A stretch of DNA of 64,000 nt from assembly GCF_002088945.1 (NCBI RefSeq), contig NZ_NCSU01000016.1, positions 62,001 to 126,000 on the forward strand, written 5' to 3'. How positions within the stretch are numbered: position 1 is the stretch's first letter; the number at the start of each line of letters is the position of its first letter. The position numbers and the translations under genes are program-made. Shown piece after piece: positions 15,943-25,273 of this stretch. Under the pieces are notes generated by a model that worked only from the letters and a program-made list of their open reading frames with translations, did not search any database and was not told the DNA's origin. The stretch comes from Henriciella pelagia (GTDB lineage Bacteria > Pseudomonadota > Alphaproteobacteria > Caulobacterales > Hyphomonadaceae).

Positions 15943-18219
15943 TTGAATCTGGTTTCACTGAAAACCGGCGCGGCCTTGGTCGCTGCCCTGGTGCTGTCAT
16001 CCTGCGCCGCAACCGCAAAACAGCCTGCCAGCAGCGACGAGACGGTCGACGCCCTGATCGCGCAGATGACTCTGGAAGAGAAGATCGGCCAGCTCACCCA
16101 GTTCTCCGATCTTGGCGACACGACCGGCCCTGCCCCGAATGACGATCTCCAGCGCCGCCGCCTCGACCTCGTCACGTCGGGCACGGTCGGCTCAATGCTG
16201 AATGTCATTGGCCTCGAGAACATCCGCACCATCCAGGACTATGCCGTCAACGAGTCGCGTCTCGGCATTCCCGTCCTTTTCGCCTATGATGTGGTTCACG
16301 GCTACAAGACCATCTTCCCGCTGCCGCTCGCAGAGGCTGCCAGCTGGGACCTCGACATGATGGAAGAGACCGCCCGTATCGCGGGCGCAGAGGCCGCCGC
16401 CGACGGCCTCAACTGGACCTTCGCCCCCATGATCGACATCAGCCGCGATGCGCGCTGGGGCCGGGTCATGGAGGGGGCAGGTGAAGACCCCTATCTCGGC
16501 GCGAAGATCGCCGTCGCCCGCGTGCGCGGCTTTCAGGGCGACGACCTCTCTGACCCGCTGACCATCGCCGCCACCGCCAAGCATTTTGCCGGCTATGGCT
16601 TCGCTGAGGCCGGGCGCGACTATAACACGGTCGATGTCGGCACCGTGACCGTCCACAACATCATGCTGCCCCCCTTCAGGGCCGCGATCGAGCAGGCTGG
16701 TGCCGCCACCGTCATGAATGCGTTCAACGTCCTCAACGGTGTCCCGGCAACCGGGGACCGCGCGCTCCAGCGCGACCTTCTCAAGGGCAAATGGGGCTTT
16801 GAGGGATTCATCGTGTCCGACTGGGGCTCCGGCCTCGAAATGATCAATCATGGCTTTGCCGAGAATGAGCGCGACGCCGCCCTGAAGGCCATCATGGCCG
16901 GCTCCGACATGGACATGGAAAGCTATGTCTATTTCAACCACCTCGCAGAGCTGGTCGAGGCTGGCGAGGTGCCAATCGCACTCGTTGATGACGCCGTTCG
17001 CCGTATCCTGAAGGTCAAGGCAGATCTCGGCCTCTTTGAAGACCCGTATCGCTATATTGATGAAGCCCGCGCCGAAGCGACCATAATGGCGCCGGAGCAT
17101 CTCGATGCCGCCCGCCGGATGGCAGAGCGTTCGGTCGTCCTGCTCAAGAATGATGGCGGTCTCCTGCCGCTGAAGCAGAACGACAACATTGCCCTGATCG
17201 GCGCCCTGGCGGCCGATAAGGACAGCCCGATCGGCAACTGGCGCGCCATGGGCGCGTCGGACTCTGCGGTCTCGCTCGTCGAAGGCTTTGAGGCGGCCGG
17301 TCTCAACTTCTCCTATTCAGAAGGCGCAGCCGTCGAGATTGGCGATGCCGGCTTTCCCAACGAAGTCATCGTCAACATGGATGATCGCAGCGGCTTCGAC
17401 GCCGCCGTCGCAGCCGCCCGCACCGCGGACAAGGTCGTCATCGTGCTCGGCGAGGATGGCCTGCAGTCTGGTGAAGGCCGCAGCCGCGCTCATCTTGGCT
17501 TTCCAGGTGTCCAGCAGGAGCTGCTCGAAGCGGTTCGCGCCGCCAATGAGAATGTCATCCTGGTCGTGATGAGTGGTCGTCCGCTTGTGCTGACATGGGC
17601 GGATGAGAATGTCCCCGCCATCGTCCAGGCCTGGCACCTTGGCAGCGAGAGCGGTCACGCCCTCACCAATGTGCTGACCGGGGCCTACAATCCGAGTGGC
17701 AAGCTCCCGATGAGCTTCCCCCGCTCGGTTGGCCAGCTTCCCCTCTATTACAACCACCTCAACACTGGCCGCCCGGACGAAATCGCCGAGGTGTTCTGGT
17801 CTCACTATATCGATGAGAAGAACACGCCGCTCTACGCCTTTGGCCACGGCCTCAGCTATACCGAGTTCGCCTATTCCGGCCTCAGCGTCACACCGACTGC
17901 CACGGGCGCAAGTGTGGAGGTGAGCGTGCAGAACACTGGCGATGTGGCTGGCGAGGAAGTCGTACAGCTCTACATCCGCGATCGCACAGCCAGCGTATCG
18001 CGCCCGGTTCGCGAGCTGAAAGGCTTCGAGAAAATCGCTCTTGAGCCTGGCGAGGCAAAGTCCGTCAGCTTCACGCTCGGCCCGGACGAACTTGGCTTCT
18101 ACAATGGCATGGGGGACTTCCTTGTCGAGCCAGGCACGTTCGATGTGTTCGTGGGCGGATCATCAAACGCAACCCTGTCAGCGCAATTCGACCTGAAGGC
18201 TGCAACCGCGATCGACTGA
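15943..18219 (+). CDS. bglX: GH3 beta-glucosidase, lipoprotein
   Basis: 758 aa from a TTG start, chosen for its GGGAGG ribosome site 5 bases upstream. It carries a lipoprotein signal (LVLSSC lipobox), placing it in the periplasm or on an outer membrane face. The GH3 N-terminal domain includes KHFAGYG and the catalytic nucleophile in FIVSDWGS (D293). The GH3 C-terminal domain follows (RSVVLLKNDGGLLPL, then VLGEDGLQSGEGRSRAHL), and the fibronectin-like C-terminal domain starts near residue 640. Length is normal for BglX-type enzymes. It would cut beta-glucan oligosaccharides to glucose. GH16 and a TBDR follow on the same strand; a strong terminator separates it from GH16. The gap 15809-15942 shows no distinct site. 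Confidence 0.9.
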   Translation: MNLVSLKTGAALVAALVLSSCAATAKQPASSDETVDALIAQMTLEEKIGQLTQFSDLGDTTGPAPNDDLQRRRLDLVTSGTVGSMLNVIGLENIRTIQDYAVNESRLGIPVLFAYDVVHGYKTIFPLPLAEAASWDLDMMEETARIAGAEAAADGLNWTFAPMIDISRDARWGRVMEGAGEDPYLGAKIAVARVRGFQGDDLSDPLTIAATAKHFAGYGFAEAGRDYNTVDVGTVTVHNIMLPPFRAAIEQAGAATVMNAFNVLNGVPATGDRALQRDLLKGKWGFEGFIVSDWGSGLEMINHGFAENERDAALKAIMAGSDMDMESYVYFNHLAELVEAGEVPIALVDDAVRRILKVKADLGLFEDPYRYIDEARAEATIMAPEHLDAARRMAERSVVLLKNDGGLLPLKQNDNIALIGALAADKDSPIGNWRAMGASDSAVSLVEGFEAAGLNFSYSEGAAVEIGDAGFPNEVIVNMDDRSGFDAAVAAARTADKVVIVLGEDGLQSGEGRSRAHLGFPGVQQELLEAVRAANENVILVVMSGRPLVLTWADENVPAIVQAWHLGSESGHALTNVLTGAYNPSGKLPMSFPRSVGQLPLYYNHLNTGRPDEIAEVFWSHYIDEKNTPLYAFGHGLSYTEFAYSGLSVTPTATGASVEVSVQNTGDVAGEEVVQLYIRDRTASVSRPVRELKGFEKIALEPGEAKSVSFTLGPDELGFYNGMGDFLVEPGTFDVFVGGSSNATLSAQFDLKAATAID

Positions 18220-18250
18220 CGAGCTTCCTCCCTCGCCCCCGCGGTTCAGA

Positions 18251-18286
18251 AAGCTGCGACGAGCGCCCACTCGTCGCAGCTTTTTT
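18251..18286 (+). terminator. Rho-independent terminator after GH3
   Basis: Stem AAGCTGCGACGAG (18251-18263), loop CGCCCA, stem CTCGTCGCAGCTT (18270-18282), then a run of six T (18281-18286). It is a perfect 13-bp stem 32 bases after the GH3 stop. Confidence 0.92.
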
Positions 18287-18438
18287 CGTTTCGATTTCGG
18301 ACGTTGACGGACAATGTTCAGCCGACTCTTCCCGTTTACCGCGCCAAGCGGCCCACTCGCCGCATCACCATTGTATGTCAGGGCGGCTGGCAGCACGCTG
18401 AAATCCAAGGGAACATCGAGAATCCTGAAGGGTAGGAA

Positions 18439-19464
18439 ATGCGGAAACTGCGTGCAGGCAAACACCTGGGCTGTGTGGCTGTCTTGATGACGTCATGCAC
18501 GGCAACCCCCTCCAGTGCACCGGACATTTCCGCCTCCACCGAGGCCGCCCCATCCTGGACGACTGTCTGGTTTGAGGACTTCAACGGCGACACCCTCGAC
18601 CGCAGCCGCTGGACGCCCGAGGAATCCTGCTGGGGTGGCGGCAACAATGAACGCCAGTGCTACACGGATCGCCCCGCCAATATCGAGGTTTCGGATGGCA
18701 TCCTGAAGCTGAAGGCGCGCAAGGAAGAGTTCACCGCCGCCGTCAATCACCCGAACAACAAGACTGAAGCCCTTGTCACCCAACAATACACGTCGGGCAA
18801 GATCAGCACGCACAAGAGCGCGGCCTGGAAATATGGAAAATTCTCCGCGCGCATGAAGCTGCCAGCTGGCCAGGGCACATGGCCCGCTTTCTGGATGATG
18901 CCCGTCGATGCGAAATACGGCCCCTGGCCGCTGTCTGGCGAACTCGACATCATGGAAGCCGTCAATCTCGGCACGCCCTGCCCGGACTGCCCGACAGGTG
19001 TGGAAGTTCGCACATCCGGTGCCGCCCATTTTGGCGACCGCGAGCCAGACAACACCTATCTGTTCAGCAAGACCTCCGGCCTTGAACCGGGCAGCCCGGC
19101 CGAAGAATGGCGGGTCTACGCGCTCGAATGGGGTGAAGGCCGGCTGCAATGGATGGTCGACGGCAAGGTCTTCATGCGCCTGATAGCGGATGACTGGTAC
19201 ACCGCCGCGCCGCAGGCCGAGGGCCGCGACTTCGCGCCCTTCGACCAGCCTTTCTACATCATGCTCAATCTCGCCGTCGGCGGGAACCTTGCCGAGAAGT
19301 CCAATAGTGGCGGTTTCGATCCGGCCTCGTTCCCCGCAGAGCTGCAGGTGGACTGGGTAAAGGTCGAGACCTGCGACGGCGACGAGGCGACAGGCCTCGC
19401 CTGCCTTGATGACCAGGAATGGACCGGAACGCCCATGGGGCCGTGGGAGGTACAGGCCCGTTAA
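18439..19464 (+). CDS. GH16 endo-beta-1,3(4)-glucanase (laminarinase-type), lipoprotein
   Basis: 341 aa; an N-terminal signal with a Cys after LMTS suggests a lipoprotein. The GH16 jelly-roll is recognised from WFEDFNGDTLDRSRW (start of domain), KYGKFSARMKLPAGQGTWPAFW, and the catalytic GELDIMEAV with E168 (nucleophile), D170 and E173 (acid/base). ILNLAVGG-type and VDWVKVE ends complete the domain. The extra residue in the ELDIME catalytic motif (ExDxxE) is the mark of the laminarinase/agarase side of GH16. It would cleave beta-1,3-glucan outside the cytoplasm, producing oligomers for the following TBDR (43 bp downstream) and for GH3. The ribosome site is AGGGTAGGAA. The gap 18220-18438 holds the GH3 terminator. 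Confidence 0.88.
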   Translation: MRKLRAGKHLGCVAVLMTSCTATPSSAPDISASTEAAPSWTTVWFEDFNGDTLDRSRWTPEESCWGGGNNERQCYTDRPANIEVSDGILKLKARKEEFTAAVNHPNNKTEALVTQQYTSGKISTHKSAAWKYGKFSARMKLPAGQGTWPAFWMMPVDAKYGPWPLSGELDIMEAVNLGTPCPDCPTGVEVRTSGAAHFGDREPDNTYLFSKTSGLEPGSPAEEWRVYALEWGEGRLQWMVDGKVFMRLIADDWYTAAPQAEGRDFAPFDQPFYIMLNLAVGGNLAEKSNSGGFDPASFPAELQVDWVKVETCDGDEATGLACLDDQEWTGTPMGPWEVQAR

Positions 19465-19507
19465 TATCAACACCAATCGCTAGAAGCTTATATATCTGGG
19501 AGGAAAG

Positions 19508-22500
19508 ATGAGACATTCAGGATTGATCACATGGCGGCACGCATCGCTCGCCCTGCTCGGTAGCGCCTCGGCGCTGGCGCTGGCCAGCACTGCGGTAGCC
19601 CAGGAAACCACTGAAGAGGGCGACGAATTCCGACAGGATGTCATCGTCGTCGAAGGCATCCGCGGAAGCCTGACCGAAGCCAGCGACATCAAGCGCAATG
19701 CGCAGGGCGTCGTGGATGCCATCACCAATGAGGACATCGGCAAATTCCCGGATACCAACCTCGCAGAATCGCTTCAGCGCATTACCGGCGTCTCCATCAA
19801 CCGCTCGAATGGCGAAGGCAGCCAGGTCACGGTTCGCGGCTTCGGCCCGGACTTCAACCTCGTCCTGCTCAATGGCCGCCAGATGCCAACAGCATTCCTC
19901 GAAGGTGGCGCGCCATCATCGCGCAGCTTTGACTTCGGCAATATCGCCTCGGAAGGCATCGCAGCCGTCGAGGTCTACAAGACAGGCCGCGCTGCGCTTC
20001 CAACCGGTGGTATCGGTTCGACGCTCAACATCAAGACGGCTCGTCCCCTCAGCGCACCCGGCCTTCGCGGCTCGATCGGGATCAAGGGTGTCTATGACGA
20101 CTCCGTCACCAATATTGGCGACAAGGAAGTCACGCCTGAAATCTCCGGCATCTTTTCCGACACGTTCGCGAACGACACGATTGGTGTCGCCCTCGCAGGC
20201 AGCTTCCAGGAGCGCAATTCCGGCTTCGCGCAAGTCGGCACGACCAGCGGCTGGCGCGGTGCCTATCTTGGTTCGGAAAACAATTGGGGCACCCTTCCCC
20301 AGCCGCCTGCCGACACTCAGGTGACAAACCGTCCGGGCCCGGATGATATTTACTCGACGCCGCAGAACATCAATTACAGCCTGACCAATATCAATCGCGA
20401 GCGGACCAACCTGCAGGGAACGCTGCAATACGAACCGGTCTCGACTTTCACGGCGACGCTCGATTATTTCTACAGCGAAAACAAGGTTGCGACCGAACGC
20501 TCCGACATGTCCGTCTGGTTCAACCATGGCGACGTGGCGAGCGGATGGACTGACGGCCCGATCTCCAGCCCGCTCTTCTACAATGAAAACTTTGGCGACT
20601 CAGGCTCCGACCTCTCCATGGGCGGCGCAAAATTCGCCACGAAAAGCGAAAACAACTCGATCGGCGTCAATCTCGACTGGCAGGCGACAGACCGCCTGAG
20701 CTTCGTGCTGGATGCTCACTCGTCCAGCGCCGAATCCGGTCAGGACAGCCCTTATGGCACCTCGGCGGTCATCTCGACGGCGGACTTCCAGCTTCGCACG
20801 CAGGCCGCTGACTTCACCAGCGACATTCCTGTCCTGCAGCTTGGCTTCCAGTCACCCTTCACCGACATTGATGCCGGTCGCATGATCTCGACGGGATCGG
20901 TCTTCTCCAACAGCTATATCAAGACGGAAATCGACCAGATCCAGCTGAACGGCCGCTATGAGCTCGACAGCATCATCGACAGCGTCGACTTTGGCGTAAG
21001 CTCCACGACCAACAAGGTCCGCTCCGCTTTCGCCAATGCCCAGCGCGATACATGGGGCGGCGTCGGGACGGCCGATGACCTGCCGGACGACATCTTCCGG
21101 CGTGTAAACATTGCAGAGAACTTTGATCAGTTCAGCGGCGCCGGCCAGACGCATCAGGACTTCTTCATTTTCGACTTTGATCGCATGGTCGACATAATCG
21201 ACAGCGCCGGTGCCCCATTCAACCAAGCGTGCGGTGGAGACGGCGTCTGCCGCTCCGACGACTTCCTGGAAGACCGGCGCATCGAGGAAGAAAGCCTCGC
21301 CGGCTTCATTGAAGTCCACAGGGATTTCAACATCGGCACCATGCCGGCCCAGATCAATGCAGGTGTCCGCTATGAGACGACCGACATCACGTCGCCGGCA
21401 CAGGTGGTGGCCCCAACCGGCGTGCAGTGGGTTGCCGCGAACGAGTTCGGTCTGATTGGTCTGAATAACGCCGCGAATACCGAGACCCAGACCTTCGAGG
21501 GAGAGTATGACTACTGGCTCCCGGCCGTCGACTTCCGCCTCGAGCCGCGCGAAGACGTCGTACTTCGCGCCTCCTACAGCAAGACCATGACCCGTCCGGG
21601 CTATGGTGACATTGCAGGCGGCCTCGGCGTTCAGCAGATCGTCCGCGTCGATGGCGGTACGGGCACGAATGGCAACACCAATCTGCGGCCTTTCCTTTCT
21701 GAAAACTTCGATGCCTCGGCTGAATGGTATTATGATGGCGGCCTCGGCTCCTACGTTTCGGCGGGCTATTACCGCAAGAATGTGGAGAACTTCATCGGAT
21801 CGGGTGTGGTGACCCAGTCCCCGTTCGAAGTGTACACGCCCTTTGGTGGCCAGCGATACATGGATGCCCTGGCAGCTGTCGGTGATGACGCCGTTGCCAT
21901 CCGTCAGTGGATCTTCGAAAATGCTGATCCCTCGACCTATGAGATCACCGGCACCGACAGCAGTGGCAACTTCACGGGCAACATCTTCGGCGTTCCCGGC
22001 GAAGACCCGATCCTGACCTTCGACATTGCAACGCCTGTCAACCAGGAAGAAGCGACCGTCGACGGCTGGGAATTTGCCTGGCAGCACTTCTTCGGCGACA
22101 GCGGCTTCGGCTTTATCGCCAACTACACCATCGTTGATGGCGATGTCGGCTTTGACAACAGGCAGGTCCCGTCCAGCGGCGATCCGCAATTTGCGGTCAC
22201 CGGCCTGTCGGACAGCTACAACCTGATCGGTTTCTACGACAAGAACGGTCTTCAGGCGCGTCTCGCCTATAACTGGCGCGACAAGTTCCTGACCTCGACC
22301 ATTGGCGTCAGCGGAACGCCGAACAATCCTCTATATGTCGAGGATTACGGGCAGCTCGACTTCAATGTCAGCTACGAAATCCGCGATGGCATCACCGTTT
22401 TCGTGGAAGGTATCAACATCACCGACGAAACCACGCGAACGGTCGGGCGCACGCCTGCCTATATCAACTTCGCCACCCAGACGGGGGCCCGGTACAATTT

Positions 22501-22522
22501 CGGTGCCCGTTACACCTTCTGA
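19508..22522 (+). CDS. TonB-dependent receptor, beta-glucan locus (TonB_Xanth_Caul type)
   Basis: 1004 aa with a GGGAGGAAAG ribosome site. It has a signal peptide (cleavage after AVAQ). A TonB box-like VIVVEG comes next, then GIRGSLTEASDIKRNAQGV and the plug domain (DIGKFPDTNLAESLQRITGV, VRGFGPDFNLVLLNGRQMP). The beta-barrel ends in the outer-membrane type terminal GARYTF. The plug start is that of the TonB_Xanth_Caul subfamily, which in Caulobacter and Xanthomonas imports plant or algal oligosaccharides. Position after GH16 suggests uptake of laminarin oligomers. Two strong hairpins follow its stop. Confidence 0.9.
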   Translation: MRHSGLITWRHASLALLGSASALALASTAVAQETTEEGDEFRQDVIVVEGIRGSLTEASDIKRNAQGVVDAITNEDIGKFPDTNLAESLQRITGVSINRSNGEGSQVTVRGFGPDFNLVLLNGRQMPTAFLEGGAPSSRSFDFGNIASEGIAAVEVYKTGRAALPTGGIGSTLNIKTARPLSAPGLRGSIGIKGVYDDSVTNIGDKEVTPEISGIFSDTFANDTIGVALAGSFQERNSGFAQVGTTSGWRGAYLGSENNWGTLPQPPADTQVTNRPGPDDIYSTPQNINYSLTNINRERTNLQGTLQYEPVSTFTATLDYFYSENKVATERSDMSVWFNHGDVASGWTDGPISSPLFYNENFGDSGSDLSMGGAKFATKSENNSIGVNLDWQATDRLSFVLDAHSSSAESGQDSPYGTSAVISTADFQLRTQAADFTSDIPVLQLGFQSPFTDIDAGRMISTGSVFSNSYIKTEIDQIQLNGRYELDSIIDSVDFGVSSTTNKVRSAFANAQRDTWGGVGTADDLPDDIFRRVNIAENFDQFSGAGQTHQDFFIFDFDRMVDIIDSAGAPFNQACGGDGVCRSDDFLEDRRIEEESLAGFIEVHRDFNIGTMPAQINAGVRYETTDITSPAQVVAPTGVQWVAANEFGLIGLNNAANTETQTFEGEYDYWLPAVDFRLEPREDVVLRASYSKTMTRPGYGDIAGGLGVQQIVRVDGGTGTNGNTNLRPFLSENFDASAEWYYDGGLGSYVSAGYYRKNVENFIGSGVVTQSPFEVYTPFGGQRYMDALAAVGDDAVAIRQWIFENADPSTYEITGTDSSGNFTGNIFGVPGEDPILTFDIATPVNQEEATVDGWEFAWQHFFGDSGFGFIANYTIVDGDVGFDNRQVPSSGDPQFAVTGLSDSYNLIGFYDKNGLQARLAYNWRDKFLTSTIGVSGTPNNPLYVEDYGQLDFNVSYEIRDGITVFVEGINITDETTRTVGRTPAYINFATQTGARYNFGARYTF

Positions 22523-22533
22523 TCCAGTGCTTT

Positions 22534-22561
22534 CCCCTGCCTGTTTCCCCACAGGCAGGGG
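22534..22561. terminator. Hairpin after TBDR (11-bp stem)
   Basis: CCCCTGCCTGT (22534-22544), loop TTCCCC, ACAGGCAGGGG (22551-22561). It is a perfect stem 11 bases after the receptor stop, but no T-run follows, so it may act as an mRNA 3' stabiliser or attenuator. Confidence 0.6.
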
Positions 22562-22574
22562 ATTGTCCCGAAAG

Positions 22575-22602
22575 TACCGCCCCGCTCTTGTGCGGGGCGG
22601 TA
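22575..22602 (+). terminator. Second hairpin before cupin gene
   Basis: TACCGCCCCGC (22575-22585), loop TCTTGT, GCGGGGCGGTA (22592-22602), then TTTC. It is a perfect 11-bp GC-rich stem. With the hairpin at 22534 it could lower expression of the cupin-halogenase-symporter part relative to the receptor. Confidence 0.65.
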
Positions 22603-22649
22603 TTTCGCCGGACCTTCAGACCTGCAAGAATGGCTCTCCGGGAGAGATC

Positions 22650-23693
22650 ATGATCTGCGCGACAGACAAGACAGATATCTTTGAGGGTACCGCTCGCGTC
22701 CGCGAAGTGTCTTGCCACCATGGCGACGCCGGACTCATCGAAGAGGTTTCCGCCTCGCAGAGCCCTGTCATCCTGCGCGGCTTCGTCAGCGACTGGCCTG
22801 TCGTCGGTGCCGGAAAATCCTCGATTGGCGACCTGCAGGCCTATCTGGCTCGCTTCGACAATGGCGCCGTCGTGCCCATCTCCGCTGGCCCGGCAGAGCT
22901 CGATGGCCGGCTTTTCTACAATGACGATTTCACCGGCGTGAACGTCGACCGCGGCAACGCCCCCTTCACCTTGTTTCTCGACCGTGTCTTCAAGTACGGT
23001 CCGGCCGACCCGCCCCCGCTCATCTATCTCGCCTCAACCGATGTGGACGCCGTCCTTCCCGGTTTCCGCGATGAAAATGATATCGATTTCGGCAGTTTTG
23101 CCCCGCTCCGCAGCGTCTGGATCGGCACGCGCACTCGTGTTGCCGCGCATAATGACCTGCCGCTCAACATTGCCTGCGTCGCCGCCGGTGAGCGGCGTTT
23201 CACCCTTTTCCCGCCAGACCAGACGCCGAACCTCTATGCCGGCCCGTTCGAACTGACCCCGGCCAGCCGACCGGTCAGCCTGGTCGACTTCGCCGCGCCG
23301 GATCTCGAAAAATATCCGCGCTTCGAAGAGGCTGTGCGCCATGCGCAGATTGCAGACCTTGAGCCAGGCGACGCCATCTTCATCCCATCCATGTGGTGGC
23401 ACCATGTCGAGGCAACCGGCCCGGTCAACATCCTCGTCAATTACTGGTGGCGCACCTCACCGGCCCATCTCGGCACGCCGCAGGATGTGCTGCACCACGC
23501 CATGAAAACGCTGCGCGACCTGCCACCGGAAGAGAAAGCGATCTGGAAGCACATGTTCGAACACTATGTCTTCGAAACCGATGGCAGCGAGAGGGACCAC
23601 ATTCCTGAAAACGCGCGCGGCATCCTTGATCCCATCACCCCCGAAAGCGCAGCCCGCATCCGCGCCTTCCTGCGCGAGCGACTGAACCGGTGA
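22650..23693 (+). CDS. Cupin_8 / JmjC-like Fe(II) oxygenase-type protein
   Basis: 347 aa from the ATG at 22650, which has a GGGAGAG ribosome site; a long in-frame extension upstream overlaps the receptor gene and was rejected. The N-terminus has SPVILRGFVSDWPVV, typical of cupin_8 proteins (FIH/JmjC-like 2-oxoglutarate oxygenases). The metal triad is visible as AAHNDLPLN (H167, D169) and SMWWHHVEA (H251 or H252). FTLFPPDQTPNLY follows the first motif, as usual. No signal peptide: cytoplasmic. Its stop overlaps the GTG of the halogenase gene by 4 bases, so the two proteins are coupled. Substrate unknown; hydroxylation of a protein or small molecule is the family reaction. Confidence 0.78.
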   Translation: MICATDKTDIFEGTARVREVSCHHGDAGLIEEVSASQSPVILRGFVSDWPVVGAGKSSIGDLQAYLARFDNGAVVPISAGPAELDGRLFYNDDFTGVNVDRGNAPFTLFLDRVFKYGPADPPPLIYLASTDVDAVLPGFRDENDIDFGSFAPLRSVWIGTRTRVAAHNDLPLNIACVAAGERRFTLFPPDQTPNLYAGPFELTPASRPVSLVDFAAPDLEKYPRFEEAVRHAQIADLEPGDAIFIPSMWWHHVEATGPVNILVNYWWRTSPAHLGTPQDVLHHAMKTLRDLPPEEKAIWKHMFEHYVFETDGSERDHIPENARGILDPITPESAARIRAFLRERLNR

Positions 23694-25225
23694 CCCTTAT
23701 GCAAAAGACTGGACCACAGAAGAAGAAAGTTATCATCGCTGGCGGTGGCACGGCCGGCTGGATGACCGCCGCGGCCATGGGCAAGGTTCTGGAAAAGGTC
23801 TGCGACGTCACACTTGTCGAGTCAGACGCCATTGGCACGGTCGGCGTTGGCGAAGCGACCATACCGACCCTCGTCACCTATAATCGCCTGATCGGCCTCG
23901 ACGAAGCCAAATGGATGAGCGCGGTTCGTGGCACCTTCAAGCTCGGCATTGCATTCGAAAACTGGACCGATCTCGACCACCGCTACATCCACAGTTTCGG
24001 CATCACCGGCAAGGATCACTGGACCGCAGGCTTCCAGCATTTCTGGCACCGTGGCCGCGAGCTTGGCATCGCCAGCGAGTTTGGCGACTACTGCCTCGAA
24101 CTCATCGCCGCCGAAAAGGACCGCTTCGCGCATCTCCCCGATCTTGGCCTCAACTATGCCTATCATATCGACGCGACTGCCTATGCCGGCTTCCTGCGAG
24201 AGATCGCCGAAACCCACGGCGTCACCCGCCGCGAGGGCAAGATCAATGAGGTCCGCCGCGCCGACAATGGCGACATTGCGAGCCTCATCCTTGATGACGG
24301 CGCCGAGCTTGAAGGTGACCTCTTCATCGACTGCACAGGCTTCCGCGCGCTCCTCATCGATGGCGCGCTTGGTGTCGGCTATGAAGACTGGACGCACTGG
24401 CTGCCCTGCGACCGCGCCATCGCCGTGCAGACCGAATCCGTCCGCGCGCCCCGCCCCTACACGCGCTCCATTGCACACGAGGCGGGCTGGCGCTGGCAAA
24501 TCCCGCTGCAGCACCGCACCGGCAATGGCACCGTCTTCTGCAGCAAGTATATGAGCGATGACGAAGCCCTGGCGAAGCTCATGAACGACATTGAGGGTAC
24601 GCCCCTCACCGAGCCGCGCGTCATCCGCTTCCGCACCGGCACACGCCGCCAGCACTGGCATCGCAACTGTATCGCCATCGGCCTCTCCAGCGGCTTCATC
24701 GAACCGCTGGAATCGACCAGCATCCACCTCATCCAGCGCTCCGTCATGCGCCTGATGCGCAGCTTCCCACAGGGCGCGATTTCGCAAGCCGACATTGACG
24801 AATTCAATGCGCAGACGGCCTATGAGACGCTCCACATTCGCGACTTCATCATCCTGCACTACCATCTGACCAACCGCACCGACACGCCCTTCTGGCGCCA
24901 TGTCCGTTCGATGGATATCCCTGACACACTGCGCCACCGCATGGACCTCTTCCGCGAAACCGGCCGCGTCTTCCGCGCCAATGATGAACTGTTCGCAGAG
25001 AATTCGTGGACGCAAGTGATGCTCGGCCAGGGGCTGATGCCCGAGAGCCATCACCCGGTCGCAGATGTCATGAGCGAGGCTGAGGTGAAACGCTTTCTCG
25101 ACTATATCATCGAGAATGTGAACAAGACGGCAGAGGGGTTGCCGTCACATGAAGACTATCTGAAAAAATACTGCCCGGCCAAGGAGATGGCATCATCATC
25201 CGGCACCGTGCGGGAAAGCGCTTAA
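23690..25225 (+). CDS. Flavin-dependent halogenase homolog 1 (PrnA/RebH-like)
   Basis: 511 aa from a GTG overlapping the cupin stop; an ATG at 23699 is equally possible. FAD motif GGGTAGWMTAAA, then GVGEATIP. The catalytic lysine is present in GTFKLGIAF (K84, aligned with K79 of RebH as I recall that sequence). The halogenase signature WxWxIP is present as GWRWQIPL. The catalytic glutamate region EPLESTSIHLIQ matches EPLESTG of RebH. The C-terminal segment (SWTQVMLGQGLMPE) is shorter than in RebH and lacks its tryptophan-contacting residues. Family reaction: FADH2-dependent chlorination or bromination; a flavin reductase must be elsewhere. Relatives beside TBDRs in Brevundimonas (BrvH) and Xanthomonas prefer indole-like substrates in vitro. 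Position between cupin and sugar symporter ties it to glucan use. Confidence 0.85.
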   Translation: MTLMQKTGPQKKKVIIAGGGTAGWMTAAAMGKVLEKVCDVTLVESDAIGTVGVGEATIPTLVTYNRLIGLDEAKWMSAVRGTFKLGIAFENWTDLDHRYIHSFGITGKDHWTAGFQHFWHRGRELGIASEFGDYCLELIAAEKDRFAHLPDLGLNYAYHIDATAYAGFLREIAETHGVTRREGKINEVRRADNGDIASLILDDGAELEGDLFIDCTGFRALLIDGALGVGYEDWTHWLPCDRAIAVQTESVRAPRPYTRSIAHEAGWRWQIPLQHRTGNGTVFCSKYMSDDEALAKLMNDIEGTPLTEPRVIRFRTGTRRQHWHRNCIAIGLSSGFIEPLESTSIHLIQRSVMRLMRSFPQGAISQADIDEFNAQTAYETLHIRDFIILHYHLTNRTDTPFWRHVRSMDIPDTLRHRMDLFRETGRVFRANDELFAENSWTQVMLGQGLMPESHHPVADVMSEAEVKRFLDYIIENVNKTAEGLPSHEDYLKKYCPAKEMASSSGTVRESA

Positions 25226-25273
25226 CAACAAATCCGGGGCGCCCGACACGGGCCTTTGGGGAGGGAAAACAAG

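Noticed and set aside
16192..17100. Long minus-strand open frames inside GH3, GH97, TBDR and other genes.
   Set aside because: They are shadows produced by GC-rich codon bias; none shows a recognisable domain, and the + strand genes are well supported.
22302..22649. Upstream extension of the cupin_8 reading frame into the receptor gene.
   Set aside because: The extension lies in another frame of the TonB receptor, has low-complexity sequence, and an ATG with GGGAGAG at 22650 gives a normal cupin_8 length.
23690..25225. Calling the halogenases tryptophan 5/6/7-halogenases.
   Set aside because: The C-terminal segment that contacts tryptophan in RebH/PrnA is shortened and different in all three; only the cofactor and catalytic parts match.
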